DNA from: Clostridium ganghwense
Lineage (GTDB): Bacteria; Bacillota; Clostridia; Clostridiales; Clostridiaceae
NCBI RefSeq assembly: GCF_026735165.1
Contig: NZ_JAPQES010000005.1
Span: 284,170 to 348,169, forward strand
DNA length: 64,000 nucleotides
Direction: 5' to 3'
A program made the translations under genes and the position numbers. Below, one piece after another: positions 19,566 through 28,202 of the stretch. The notes below the pieces were generated by a model that was given only the letters and a program-made list of their open reading frames with translations, had not been told where the DNA came from and searched no databases. Each line of letters opens with the position of its first letter. Position 1 is the first letter of the stretch.

Positions 19566-20867
19566 TTAAAATTTTTCTTTAAATCTTTCTTCCCATTCTT
19601 CTATAAGTTGTGGTCTAAAATCTGGGTGAGCAATATTTATTAAAGCTCTTCCTCTGTCTTTTAATGTCTTTCCTTTAAGTTGAGCAATTCCATATTCTGT
19701 TACAATATAATCAACATCATTTCTTGATGTTGTAACTACTGCTCCTTCATCCAATAATGGAACAATTCTTGATACTTTTCCTCTTGCTGCTGTTGAAGGT
19801 ATTGCTATTATTGACTTACCATCTTTGCACATTGTTGCTCCTCTTACAAAGTCTACTTGTCCTCCAACTCCGCTGATTTGTTTACTTCCTACACTTTCCG
19901 AGCACACTTGACCCATTAAGTCAACTTGGACACATGAATTTATTGAAATTAACTTACTATTTTTTGAAATAACTACAGGATCATTTACATAATCTACTGG
20001 ATACATTTCTACCATTGGATTATTATCTACAAAATCATATAATCTTTTTGTTCCCATAAGAAAAGTTACAACTATTTTTCCTGGATGTAGTGTTTTTTCC
20101 TTATTTGTTATAACTCCAGCTTCAACTAACTCAACTACTCCATCTGAAATCATTTCTGAGTGTATTCCTAAATCTTTTTTATCCTTTAAAAATAAAAGTA
20201 CTGCATCTGGAATAGCTCCAATTCCTAATTGTAGTGTGGAACCATCTTCTACTAATGATGCACAATGTTCTCCTATTGCTTTTTCAACTTCACCTATTTT
20301 TGGTGGTTGTAATTCTATTAAAGGATGCGAAGATTCTACTATGTAATCTATTTCTGAAATATGAATAAAAGAATCCCCCAGTGTTCTTGGCATTTTATCA
20401 TTAACTTCAGCAATTACTAATTTAGCACACTCTGCTGCTGGTTTTGTATAATCTGCAGATACACCTATGCTGCAGTTACCATGTTCATCTGGTGAACTGA
20501 CTTGAATAAGCGCAACATCTACTGGCATATACCCTTGTCTAAATAATTTAGGAACTTCATGAAAGAAACAAGTTGTAAAATCTGCTCTTCCTGCATTAAC
20601 TGCTTCTCTTGTACTTCCTCCTACAAAAATAGCATTGTGACGGAAATATTTTTCCATTCCTGGTTTTGCGTATTCAGCACCACCCATAGCTACCATATGA
20701 ACAATTTCAACATCAGAGTAGTTTTCCTTATTTTCAACCATAGCATTTATAAGTGTTACTGGTTCAGCACAAGCATGTCCCACTACTACTCTATCTTCTG
20801 ATTTTATTTTAGTCACTGCTTCTTTAGCGGTAACTCTCTTACTATTATATAATTCTCTCCAATCCAT
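19566..20867 (-). CDS. cat2: 4-hydroxybutyrate CoA-transferase (copy 2)
   Basis: 433 residues, same family and layout as copy 1, with catalytic E238 in GIHSEMISDG and the QLGIGAIPDAVL loop. Differences from copy 1 are scattered and mostly conservative (for example YFRHNAI for HFRHNAI, and a different C-terminal dozen residues), so this is an older paralogue, not a recent copy. It follows abfD copy 2 after a hairpin and precedes the NCS2-like permease. Ribosome site AAGGAG. Confidence 0.94.
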   Translation of the reverse strand: MDWRELYNSKRVTAKEAVTKIKSEDRVVVGHACAEPVTLINAMVENKENYSDVEIVHMVAMGGAEYAKPGMEKYFRHNAIFVGGSTREAVNAGRADFTTCFFHEVPKLFRQGYMPVDVALIQVSSPDEHGNCSIGVSADYTKPAAECAKLVIAEVNDKMPRTLGDSFIHISEIDYIVESSHPLIELQPPKIGEVEKAIGEHCASLVEDGSTLQLGIGAIPDAVLLFLKDKKDLGIHSEMISDGVVELVEAGVITNKEKTLHPGKIVVTFLMGTKRLYDFVDNNPMVEMYPVDYVNDPVVISKNSKLISINSCVQVDLMGQVCSESVGSKQISGVGGQVDFVRGATMCKDGKSIIAIPSTAARGKVSRIVPLLDEGAVVTTSRNDVDYIVTEYGIAQLKGKTLKDRGRALINIAHPDFRPQLIEEWEERFKEKF

Positions 20868-20922
20868 TTTCTTTCTCCTTCCCTATTATATTATTTAATA
20901 ATCTTACCTATTTTTTATAAAA

Positions 20923-20946
20923 ATAGGTGGCATAATAGCCACCTAT
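20923..20946 (-). repeat. Hairpin between abfD copy 2 and cat2 copy 2
   Basis: ATAGGTGG pairs with CCACCTAT around an eight-base loop, in the same place as the hairpins after abfD copies 1 and 3. Confidence 0.7.
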
Positions 20947-21005
20947 CCAATTAATGTTGTATAAATTAAATTTTATTACTTAATCAACGGTAAGCTTTGT
21001 TATCT

Positions 21006-21078
21006 ATTTTCAAATTTTCTATAAATTTGTTATAAATTATTTGTAAATTTGTTATAAATTCATAAGCTTGTTATATAT
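21006..21078. repeat. Degenerate AT-rich direct repeats after abfD copy 2
   Basis: Several diverged copies of a TTGTTATAAATTT-like unit in tandem, directly after the abfD stop. A similar array follows abfD copy 3 (30663-30757) but not copy 1. Confidence 0.5.
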
Positions 21079-21084
21079 TTTTTT

Positions 21085-22539
21085 CTACTCTTCTATTCTA
21101 GCAATTGCTTTAGCAAGTTTTTTCTTATGAGCTAAGTTTCCTTGTCTTGCTATCATAATTCTTTGAGCTTGTGGTGATCCTGCTCCGTGCATTGATTCTG
21201 TTCTGTAACCAACTGCTGCTGTTCCTAAAGTTAAGTTTTCTATTAATCTTAAAACTCTCATACGATTTTCTGTAGATACTGATGCAACACCTTTTAAGTA
21301 TTTTTCTACATAATGTCCTACTTTTTCACTTCTAAAGTCTTTTTCTGATGGCATTGTTACCATTAATCCACCAGCTATATCTTCAGCAAGTCTTGCTATT
21401 TCGTATGGGAATCTTGTAACATTTTGTTTACATACATTTGCAAGTAATAAATCTATTAAGTAGTTTCCTGATTGTGTTTTATATCCTTCTGCTGAACATG
21501 CTATTCCACAAGCATATAAAGTTTCATTTAAGTGAGTCATTTCTATTAATTTATCTTTTAAGTGTGATGCTTTAGCAGCTCCATTATACTCTGCAGCTAA
21601 TGCAGCAGCACCTATTAATACATCACCAACTCCAACTTTACATCCACCGTAACTTTGTCTGTGATATCCTGCAAATCTTTCAACAAGCATTCCCGCAAAC
21701 TCTGTTTCCCCATTTAAGAAGATTCTTTCATTTGGTACAAATACATTGTCAAATACAACTAAAGCTTCGTGTCCACCAAAGTTGTGGTTACCTACATCTA
21801 TATTTGCTCCATCTTCACTCTTTCTTGTGTCACAAGATTGACGTCCCATTATCATAATTATTCCTTCAGTATCTGTTGGAACTGAGAAAGATATAGCATA
21901 ATCTTTATCTTCTGGTCTCATAGCTATAGTAGGCATTACTAAAACTTCATGTGAGTTAGTTATACCTGTTTGGTGAGCTTTAGCTCCTCTAACTACAACA
22001 CCATCTTCTCTTCTTTCTACAACATGAAGATATAAATCTGGATCTTCTTGCTTGCTTGGTGATAATCCTCTATCTCCTTTTGGGTCAGTCATAGCTCCAT
22101 CTACTGTTAAATCATTTTCTTGTACATATTCCATGAATTTCTTAAATCTTTCATGATAGTTTGTACCATAAGCTTTGTCTATTTCATAAGTTGTACTGTA
22201 TTCAGAATTAAATGCATCCATACCAACACATCTTTGGAAACAAGCTGCTGTTTTTTGTCCACACAATCTTTGCATTTTTACTTTTTTAACTAAGTCTTCT
22301 GTGTTTTGATGAAGGTGAGTAAAACGATTAACTTTCTCCCCACTTAAGTGTGAAGTTGCTGTCATTAAATCTTTATATTCTTCCATTTGAGCTAAATCAT
22401 AAGTCATCTTAACTGAGTTAAGTGATGGACGAATTATAGGATGATCTACTACATTTTCAATCTTTTCTCCAAACATATAAACATTTAGATTAAGTTTTCT
22501 AAGACTTTCTACATATTGTTCTCCTGTCATTAATGCCAT
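21085..22539 (-). CDS. abfD: 4-hydroxybutyryl-CoA dehydratase / vinylacetyl-CoA isomerase (copy 2)
   Basis: 484 residues with all [4Fe-4S] ligands (C100, C104, H293, C300). It differs from copies 1 and 3 at a few percent of residues, clustered in surface stretches such as QMEEYKD, FMEYVQEND and YVEKYLKG. It is therefore the diverged member of the trio. The ATG at 22548 touches the AAAGGA ribosome site; the ATG at 22539 has proper spacing and gives the family N-terminus MALMTGEQ. Transcribed with cat2 copy 2 from its own sigma-54 promoter. Confidence 0.95.
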   Translation of the reverse strand: MALMTGEQYVESLRKLNLNVYMFGEKIENVVDHPIIRPSLNSVKMTYDLAQMEEYKDLMTATSHLSGEKVNRFTHLHQNTEDLVKKVKMQRLCGQKTAACFQRCVGMDAFNSEYSTTYEIDKAYGTNYHERFKKFMEYVQENDLTVDGAMTDPKGDRGLSPSKQEDPDLYLHVVERREDGVVVRGAKAHQTGITNSHEVLVMPTIAMRPEDKDYAISFSVPTDTEGIIMIMGRQSCDTRKSEDGANIDVGNHNFGGHEALVVFDNVFVPNERIFLNGETEFAGMLVERFAGYHRQSYGGCKVGVGDVLIGAAALAAEYNGAAKASHLKDKLIEMTHLNETLYACGIACSAEGYKTQSGNYLIDLLLANVCKQNVTRFPYEIARLAEDIAGGLMVTMPSEKDFRSEKVGHYVEKYLKGVASVSTENRMRVLRLIENLTLGTAAVGYRTESMHGAGSPQAQRIMIARQGNLAHKKKLAKAIARIEE

Positions 22540-22585
22540 TTTTACCATTCCTTTCTTTTATATGTATTGTTTCGCTTTTATATGA

Positions 22586-22602
22586 AGCATATGTCATGCC
22601 AT
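22586..22602 (-). promoter_or_regulatory. Sigma-54 promoter of abfD copy 2
   Basis: Minus strand ATGGCATGACATATGCTT: GG at 22600-22599 and GC at 22588-22587, 12 bp apart, about 48 bases before the start. Confidence 0.9.
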
Positions 22603-22741
22603 TTTTTTCTTTTTATAGAATATTGTATATTAAATTGTATTTTTTATGCATTGAGTTATATTATAGGTATGTTTTTATATATTTTATATCATTGATATTT
22701 ATTTTTACTTATTAGGAAAATTTTTCAATTCAATAAGTTTT

Positions 22742-22848
22742 GTTGCATTTTAGCAACAAGAATTGATATTTTTTTAACATTCAATCCTTTACAGTTCCTA
22801 TATTCAGACATTCTGTTGCAGAAATACAACGTGTTGTACTTTTACAAC
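22742..22848. promoter_or_regulatory. Enhancer (UAS) array upstream of abfD copy 2
   Basis: GTTGCATTTTAGCAAC (22742-22757), GTTGCAGAAATACAAC (22815-22830) and GTTGTACTTTTACAAC (22833-22848); the last two again start 18 bp apart. 140-250 bp upstream of the sigma-54 promoter. The rest of the 22540-23085 gap (22849-23042) shows no gene or clear signal. Confidence 0.85.
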
Positions 22849-23042
22849 ACTACATTTTTCTACATGGAAACTTTAGTTTATAATATATACAAATAGCTTA
22901 AATGTGCTTTTGTAGCGATGATAAACATAAAATATAATAAAGGTTAAGAGATTTATTCCAAAATATTTTTTAATATTTTTATGAAACCATTAAATACCCT
23001 ATCAAAATATACCTAGATGGTGCTATGTAATTTTTGATAATA

Positions 23043-23075
23043 AAAAAACACATGTTTCAAACATGTGTTTTTTTA
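23043..23075 (-). terminator. Terminator after the nitroreductase gene
   Basis: AAAAACACATGTTT pairs with AAACATGTGTTTTT around a tiny loop, with A and T tracts at both ends, 11 bases past the stop. Confidence 0.85.
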
Positions 23076-23085
23076 TTACTAAAAT

Positions 23086-23724
23086 CTATTCAATTACAGT
23101 CATTATTTCTTCTACTGGTTTTCTTGGTGGGCTTTTCACTTCAGCATCTAAAGGAACACCAAGTGGTGTTAAGGCCATAAGTGAGTATCCTTCTTTTTTA
23201 AATCCTATTGTTTCACTTATTTCTTTTGCTGCATAAACAGGACCAGTTATCCAGCATGTTCCGTATCCCATATTAGCAGATGTAAGCATGATATTTTCTA
23301 TAGCTGCAGATACACCTTGCACTCCTGAAGCTGTAGCTAAAAGAGCCTCTAATTCTTCCTGTGGTGCTCCGGCTAACTTTAATTCATTATAACCAGTTGG
23401 TATGTATTTACCTGTATAAACCAAAATTACAGTTGGAGCGTTTTTAAATGCAAGTTGGTATCTAATTCCTTTAGTGAATTTTTCCTTAACATTTTCATCT
23501 AAAATCTTATCTGCTATAGCTTTATTTTTTTCTTCTACAGTTTTAGCTATTTTTTCAATTAATTCTTTATTATTAATAACAACGAAATGCCAGTTTTGCA
23601 TATTCTTACCTGATGGTGCAAATGAACCTGCTTTTATTATCTCTTCTATATGTTCCATAGGTACTTTAGTATCTTTAAATTTTCTAACACTATGTCTCTT
23701 GTATATAAAACTATTATCAAACAT
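23086..23724 (-). CDS. Nitroreductase family flavoprotein
   Basis: 212-residue FMN-dependent oxidoreductase of the nitroreductase fold. Signatures are the N-terminal RHSVRKFKDTKVP (FMN phosphate contact), the APSGKNMQNWHFVV segment, and the C-terminal ENIMLTSANMGYGTCWITGP helix. The physiological substrate is unknown; members reduce nitro compounds, quinones, enones or flavins. It lies between the cat1-sucD-4hbD operon and abfD copy 2, each side bounded by a terminator, so it looks monocistronic. Start is the ATG behind AAGGTGA; the in-frame GTG at 23733 is part of that ribosome site. Confidence 0.85.
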   Translation of the reverse strand: MFDNSFIYKRHSVRKFKDTKVPMEHIEEIIKAGSFAPSGKNMQNWHFVVINNKELIEKIAKTVEEKNKAIADKILDENVKEKFTKGIRYQLAFKNAPTVILVYTGKYIPTGYNELKLAGAPQEELEALLATASGVQGVSAAIENIMLTSANMGYGTCWITGPVYAAKEISETIGFKKEGYSLMALTPLGVPLDAEVKSPPRKPVEEIMTVIE

Positions 23725-23778
23725 ATATTTCACCTTCTTTTAAATATATTTATATTATATATAATATCAATTAATAAA

Positions 23779-23819
23779 ATAAAAGCAAGGAGCTTTTTTC
23801 AAAGCTTCTTGCTTTTATT
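23779..23819 (-). terminator. Terminator after 4hbD copy 2
   Basis: AAAAGCAAG.AGCTTT pairs with AAAGCTTCTTGCTTTT, with T-rich flanks, closing the cat1-sucD-4hbD operon. Confidence 0.8.
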
Positions 23820-23856
23820 AAATTTTAAATAATACCTACAAAATATCTATAACTTA

Positions 23857-24975
23857 TTAAAATAAGTTTTTGTACACATTAAGAATATCTTCTCTTGTGA
23901 AAGGAACGTAGTTGTTAACTAGAAGTCTTTGTTGACCAGCTATAACACTATCTGTAAATGCTTCTATTTCTTCTTCTTTCATTCCATATTCTTTAAGAGG
24001 CTTTCTTGCTAATAACTTATCAAGAAGGTTTGCAAGTTCAGCATATACATCTCCTTCTTCTCCTACACCTAAGATATCAGCTAATACTTTATTTATTTCT
24101 TTTATTTTTCCATCAGGATTCTTCTTGTTGTAAGTCTTGAATACTTCAACAAAGAATTGATAGTTTGCTTCACCATGAGGAACATGATAAACTCCACCTA
24201 ATGGATATGAAAGTGCATGAACAGCTCCAACACCAGTATTACCAAAAGCAACACCTGCATAGTTACTTCCGATTACAAAATCCTCTATGATTTCTGTTCT
24301 GTATTCTTCACCTTTTTCTACTACATCCATATATCCTTTAATTATAAGCTCTATAGCTTTTACACTGAATAATTCAGTATATGGATTAGACTTAGGTGAT
24401 ACATAAGATTCAATAGCGTGAATTAATGCATCTACTGAACTTGTTACAAAGAACTTAAATGGAAGTCCTTTTACTAATTCTGGTATTAATACTGCATGTT
24501 CTGGTAATAATTCATCTACAGCAAGACCCATTTTTGTGTGTTTTGATTTTATTTCTGCTATAGAAATATTTGTAACTTCACTACCAGTTCCACAAGTTGT
24601 AGGAACTATTATAAGTTCTTTTTCTTTTACTAATGGTACAGTTTTTTCAAAGAAATCAACACAGTTTCCTGAATCTTTTAATACTAATAGTTTAGAAATA
24701 TCTATAATACTTCCTCCACCTATAGCAATTATTCTCTTATAATCTTTTCCTCTTATTTCAGCCATTATAGCATTAATCATTTCGTCTGATGGTTCACCAA
24801 AACCAAATTTTTCTTGGAACATGAAATCAGCTTTAAGCTCTAATTCTTTCATGAATGGTGTGTAAAGGAATTCGTTTGTAAGTACAAAATCCCCTTCACC
24901 TATGTTAAATTCTTTAGCAAACTCAACAAATGTATTAAACTTATGAAGTTCTGGTTGTATTTTTAGTAATCTCAT
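23857..24975 (-). CDS. 4hbD: 4-hydroxybutyrate dehydrogenase (copy 2)
   Basis: 372-residue iron-containing alcohol dehydrogenase, third in cat1-sucD-4hbD, the same gene set as in C. kluyveri. It has AIGGGSIIDISK, PTTCGTGSEVTN and the metal histidines in IHAIES, HALSYP and HVPHGEAN. It is clearly diverged from copy 1 (13363-14478). Its place after sucD makes it the likely reductive enzyme in succinate use, whereas copy 1 sits with abfD-cat2 and could serve the 4-hydroxybutyrate branch; this split is inference. Ribosome site AAGGAGG. Confidence 0.94.
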   Translation of the reverse strand: MRLLKIQPELHKFNTFVEFAKEFNIGEGDFVLTNEFLYTPFMKELELKADFMFQEKFGFGEPSDEMINAIMAEIRGKDYKRIIAIGGGSIIDISKLLVLKDSGNCVDFFEKTVPLVKEKELIIVPTTCGTGSEVTNISIAEIKSKHTKMGLAVDELLPEHAVLIPELVKGLPFKFFVTSSVDALIHAIESYVSPKSNPYTELFSVKAIELIIKGYMDVVEKGEEYRTEIIEDFVIGSNYAGVAFGNTGVGAVHALSYPLGGVYHVPHGEANYQFFVEVFKTYNKKNPDGKIKEINKVLADILGVGEEGDVYAELANLLDKLLARKPLKEYGMKEEEIEAFTDSVIAGQQRLLVNNYVPFTREDILNVYKNLF

Positions 24976-25028
24976 ACCAAGGCCTCCTTAGATATTAACA
25001 AATAATTAAATTATTCTTATTTACATTT

Positions 25029-25053
25029 ATAAGCCGCTTTAAAAGCGGCTTAT
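25029..25053 (-). repeat. GC-rich hairpin between sucD and 4hbD
   Basis: Perfect palindrome-type stem ATAAGCCGCTTT / AAAAGCGGCTTAT in the intercistronic gap. No U-tract follows, so processing or attenuation is more likely than a full stop. Confidence 0.65.
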
Positions 25054-25081
25054 ATTTATATATTTGACTTTTAGCTTTTAA

Positions 25082-26452
25082 TTAAGCCCAGATTTCTTCG
25101 TCAGTTGGAACCTTAGCATCTTTAATAACCATTCCAATTCTTGAAACGTTTATTAAGTGTTTGTAATCGAAGTTTTCTGAAATTGCATTGTTACCCCAAG
25201 TTCCGCATCCTAAAGTAGTTGTTGGAGCAAATCCGTTAGTTAATGATCCACCAGCAGTTGTTGATGATGGTGCATTTACAACTAATCTACTTACAGTTAA
25301 GTTAACTCCAGCATAATCAATGTGTTCTTGGTTGTTTGAGTGTAAAGCAGCTGAGTGTCCTTTTCCTTCTAAGTCTAAGTTAGTTTGAGCTATTCTTACA
25401 GCATCTTCAAATGTATCATATTTGAAAGCAGCCATTACTGGGCACATTTTTTCTTTGCAAAGATCATCTTCAGCACCAATTCCGTTTGCTTTTAATAAGA
25501 TAACTTTTGTTTCTTGTGGAACTTCTACACCAGCAAGTTCAGCAACTTTTTGTACTGATTGACCAACAACATCTTTGTTGATGTGTCCATCTACAAAAAT
25601 TACTTTTCTGAACTTATCAACTGTTGCTTCATCATCGATGTAGTAAGCACCATTTGATACAGCTGCAGCTACAACTTCATCATATTTTTCAGCAGGAGCT
25701 ATTATAGTTTGTTCTCCTGAGCAGATTATACCGTTATCGAATTTTCTACCAGCTATTATTTTAGCAGTAGCATCTACGAAATCTACATCTCTATCGATTA
25801 CAACTTGTACGTTACCAGCTCCAACTCCGTATGAAGGTCTTCCGCTTGAGTAAGCAGCTTTAACAACTCCCATACCACCTGTTGCAACTACAACGTCTAC
25901 AGCTTTCATAAGTTCGTTAGTTTTTTCTATTGAAGATTCTCTGATAACTTGGATAGCATCTTCTGGACATTTTACGCCTTGGTCTTTTAATGCTTTCATT
26001 ATTAAATCTACAGTATATGCACTACATTTTTGTGATCTTGGGTGTGGTGCAACGATTATAGCATTTCCACCTTTTAATGCGAACATTGAGTTACACATTG
26101 GAGTAACTATTGGGTTTGTAGTTGGTGTAACTGCTCCTACTACTCCTACTGGTTTAGCAACCATAACAAGTCCTTTTGCTTCATCTCTATCTATTATTCC
26201 AACAGATTTTTTATCTTTTAAGTTGTTCCAAATAGTTTTTGATTTTCCTCTATTTTTACCAACTTTATCTTCGTATACTCCCATTCTTGTTTCTTCAACA
26301 GCCATTTTAGCTAATTCTTCTGCATTATCATAAACAGTCTTAGCTATTACTTTAACTATAGCATCTAACTCTTCTTGAGTGTATGTTGCTAATTCCTCTT
26401 GAGCTTTTTTTGCCTTTTCTACAAGACCTAATATAAATTCTTTGTTATCCAT
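25082..26452 (-). CDS. sucD: Succinate semialdehyde dehydrogenase, CoA-acylating
   Basis: Reduces succinyl-CoA to succinate semialdehyde with NAD(P)H. 456 residues of the acylating aldehyde dehydrogenase type, close to C. kluyveri SucD. The catalytic cysteine is C244 in NGIICSGEQ; the nucleotide-binding TGGMGVVKAAYSSGRP (191-206) and the C-terminal TTTLGCGTWGNN are present. The frame extends 10 codons upstream, but GGGAGGA lies properly before the ATG at 26452, which I use. Second gene of cat1-sucD-4hbD. Confidence 0.94.
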   Translation of the reverse strand: MDNKEFILGLVEKAKKAQEELATYTQEELDAIVKVIAKTVYDNAEELAKMAVEETRMGVYEDKVGKNRGKSKTIWNNLKDKKSVGIIDRDEAKGLVMVAKPVGVVGAVTPTTNPIVTPMCNSMFALKGGNAIIVAPHPRSQKCSAYTVDLIMKALKDQGVKCPEDAIQVIRESSIEKTNELMKAVDVVVATGGMGVVKAAYSSGRPSYGVGAGNVQVVIDRDVDFVDATAKIIAGRKFDNGIICSGEQTIIAPAEKYDEVVAAAVSNGAYYIDDEATVDKFRKVIFVDGHINKDVVGQSVQKVAELAGVEVPQETKVILLKANGIGAEDDLCKEKMCPVMAAFKYDTFEDAVRIAQTNLDLEGKGHSAALHSNNQEHIDYAGVNLTVSRLVVNAPSSTTAGGSLTNGFAPTTTLGCGTWGNNAISENFDYKHLINVSRIGMVIKDAKVPTDEEIWA

Positions 26453-26536
26453 TTTCAATTCCTCCCAAGTTTTTATATTCATTTATTTTATATTAAGTAT
26501 TTAAAATTTATTTAAATACATATAAACTATTTTACT

Positions 26537-28042
26537 TTATTTTTCTATTTTCATACTTCCTGTTTTTTGGAATCTAGAGTGCCATGAAAGAGCTTCATCC
26601 AATATGTGAGGAGTATGTTTAGCTCCATTTTCCATTGCTCTATTATAGTAATCTAAAAGCATAGGTTTATAATCCGGATGAACACAGTTATTTATTATAG
26701 TTAGTGCTCTTTCCTTTGGACTTAATCCTCTTAAGTCTGCAACCCCTTGATCAGTTACAATAACCATAACATCGTGTTCAGTATGATCAACATGTGAAAC
26801 CATTGGAACTATTGATGATATATCTCCACCTTTAGCAGTAGCTGCTGTTGTAAAGATTGTAATAGACGCGTTTCTAGCAAAGTCTCCTGAACCACCTATA
26901 CCATTCATCATCTTTGAACCCATTACATGAGTAGAGTTAACATTTCCATATATATCTATTTCTAATGCAGTATTCATAGCTATAATTCCAATTCTTCTTG
27001 CTACTTCTGGATTATTACTTATTTCTTGAGGTCTTAATATTATTTTATCTTTAAAGAAATCAATTTCTTCTATAAATTTTTCAGTTCCTTCTGGTGATGC
27101 ACTTATTGATGTAGTTGAAAGCAAATTAGCTTTTCCACATCTTACTAATTCTAACATAGAATCTTGTACAACTTCTGTATAACATGTTAAATTTTCAAAT
27201 TCTGAATCACATAATCCATAAAGTACAGCGTTAGCAACACTACCTACACCTGATTGTAATGGAAGTAAATTCTTAGGTAATCTTCCTTCAGCAACTTCTT
27301 TTCTGAAGAATTTTAATATATTTTCTGAAATTTTTCTAGAAACATCATCAGTTGGTGTTAGTGGTCTTGCTTTATCTTTTAAATCAGTTTCAACAATTGC
27401 AGCTATTTTATCAAGTCCACATTCTATGTACGTTGTTCCTATTCTTTGATCTGGCTTAGTTATTGGAATAGGTTGTCTATATGGTGGATTTTCTGTCATA
27501 TATATATCTGCCATTCCTTCAAGTGCCATTGGTTTTGATGTATTAATTTCTACTATAACTTTTTCAGCACTTTTTATAAAAGTAGGAGTGTTTCCTATTG
27601 CTGTTGTAGGAATGATATGTCCCTCTTCTGTTATAGCTAATGCTTCTACTATAGCTACATCTACCTTTGGAAGTACACCATAGCTTACATATTGAGTAGA
27701 ATGACTTAAATGCATGTCTAGGTATTCAACATTACCAGCATTTATTTCCTTTCTTAATGTACCATTTGTTTGGTATGGAAGTCTTTTAGCAATAATTCCT
27801 GCTTCAGCCCATGCTCCATCTACTTCTGGTCCTAAAGATGCTCCTGAATATAAAGTTAACTTCATCTTTTCATCAGTTGCCTTAACTCTTTCAGCAAGAG
27901 CAAATGGAACTGCTTTTGGGTAGCCTGATGGAGTAAATCCACTAGCACCTATTACCATACCATCTTTAATTAAAGTACTCGCTTCTTCAGCTGACATTAT
28001 TTTCCCAAGTAATTCTTTGTTTCTTATTCTTTCATTACTCAT
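26537..28042 (-). CDS. cat1: Succinyl-CoA:CoA transferase (Cat1 type)
   Basis: 501-residue class I CoA-transferase of the Ach1/Cat1/AarC group. It activates succinate by CoA transfer, and so starts the succinate branch. Residues seen: the GVGSVANAVL loop (265-274), catalytic glutamate E290 in YTEVVQDS, and the C-terminal GIGGSGDFARNA loop. Acetate or other short acids could also be substrates, since the family overlaps acetyl-CoA hydrolases. Placement directly before sucD and 4hbD argues for succinate. Own promoter with a striking inverted repeat just after the transcript start. Confidence 0.9.
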   Translation of the reverse strand: MSNERIRNKELLGKIMSAEEASTLIKDGMVIGASGFTPSGYPKAVPFALAERVKATDEKMKLTLYSGASLGPEVDGAWAEAGIIAKRLPYQTNGTLRKEINAGNVEYLDMHLSHSTQYVSYGVLPKVDVAIVEALAITEEGHIIPTTAIGNTPTFIKSAEKVIVEINTSKPMALEGMADIYMTENPPYRQPIPITKPDQRIGTTYIECGLDKIAAIVETDLKDKARPLTPTDDVSRKISENILKFFRKEVAEGRLPKNLLPLQSGVGSVANAVLYGLCDSEFENLTCYTEVVQDSMLELVRCGKANLLSTTSISASPEGTEKFIEEIDFFKDKIILRPQEISNNPEVARRIGIIAMNTALEIDIYGNVNSTHVMGSKMMNGIGGSGDFARNASITIFTTAATAKGGDISSIVPMVSHVDHTEHDVMVIVTDQGVADLRGLSPKERALTIINNCVHPDYKPMLLDYYNRAMENGAKHTPHILDEALSWHSRFQKTGSMKIEK

Positions 28043-28067
28043 CTTATCCCCACTCCTTATTCAGTAT

Positions 28068-28095
28068 ACTTAACAGACAATACTGCCTGTTAAGT
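28068..28095 (-). promoter_or_regulatory. Inverted repeat in the cat1 leader (candidate operator)
   Basis: ACTTAACAG and CTGTTAAGT flank a ten-base centre. The repeat would occupy about +7 to +34 of the cat1 transcript. No U-tract follows, so a repressor site or leader hairpin is more likely than a terminator. Confidence 0.6.
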
Positions 28096-28108
28096 AATTA
28101 TTGTTAAA

Positions 28109-28137
28109 ATTATATCTTTACTAGAATTATAATGTAA
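28109..28137 (-). promoter_or_regulatory. Sigma-A promoter of cat1-sucD-4hbD
   Basis: Minus strand TTACAT (28137-28132), 17-bp spacer, TATAAT (28114-28109). Unlike the abfD genes there is no sigma-54 element here. Confidence 0.65.
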
Positions 28138-28202
28138 TTATAAAAATCTCTTCTCGTTAATATTTTAACACAACTTAGTAGAAAAAAACAAGCTAAAATG
28201 TA

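Noticed and set aside
21006..21078. CRISPR-like appearance of the tandem AT-rich units
   Set aside because: Units are short, degenerate and directly adjacent, with no spacers and no cas genes in the window.
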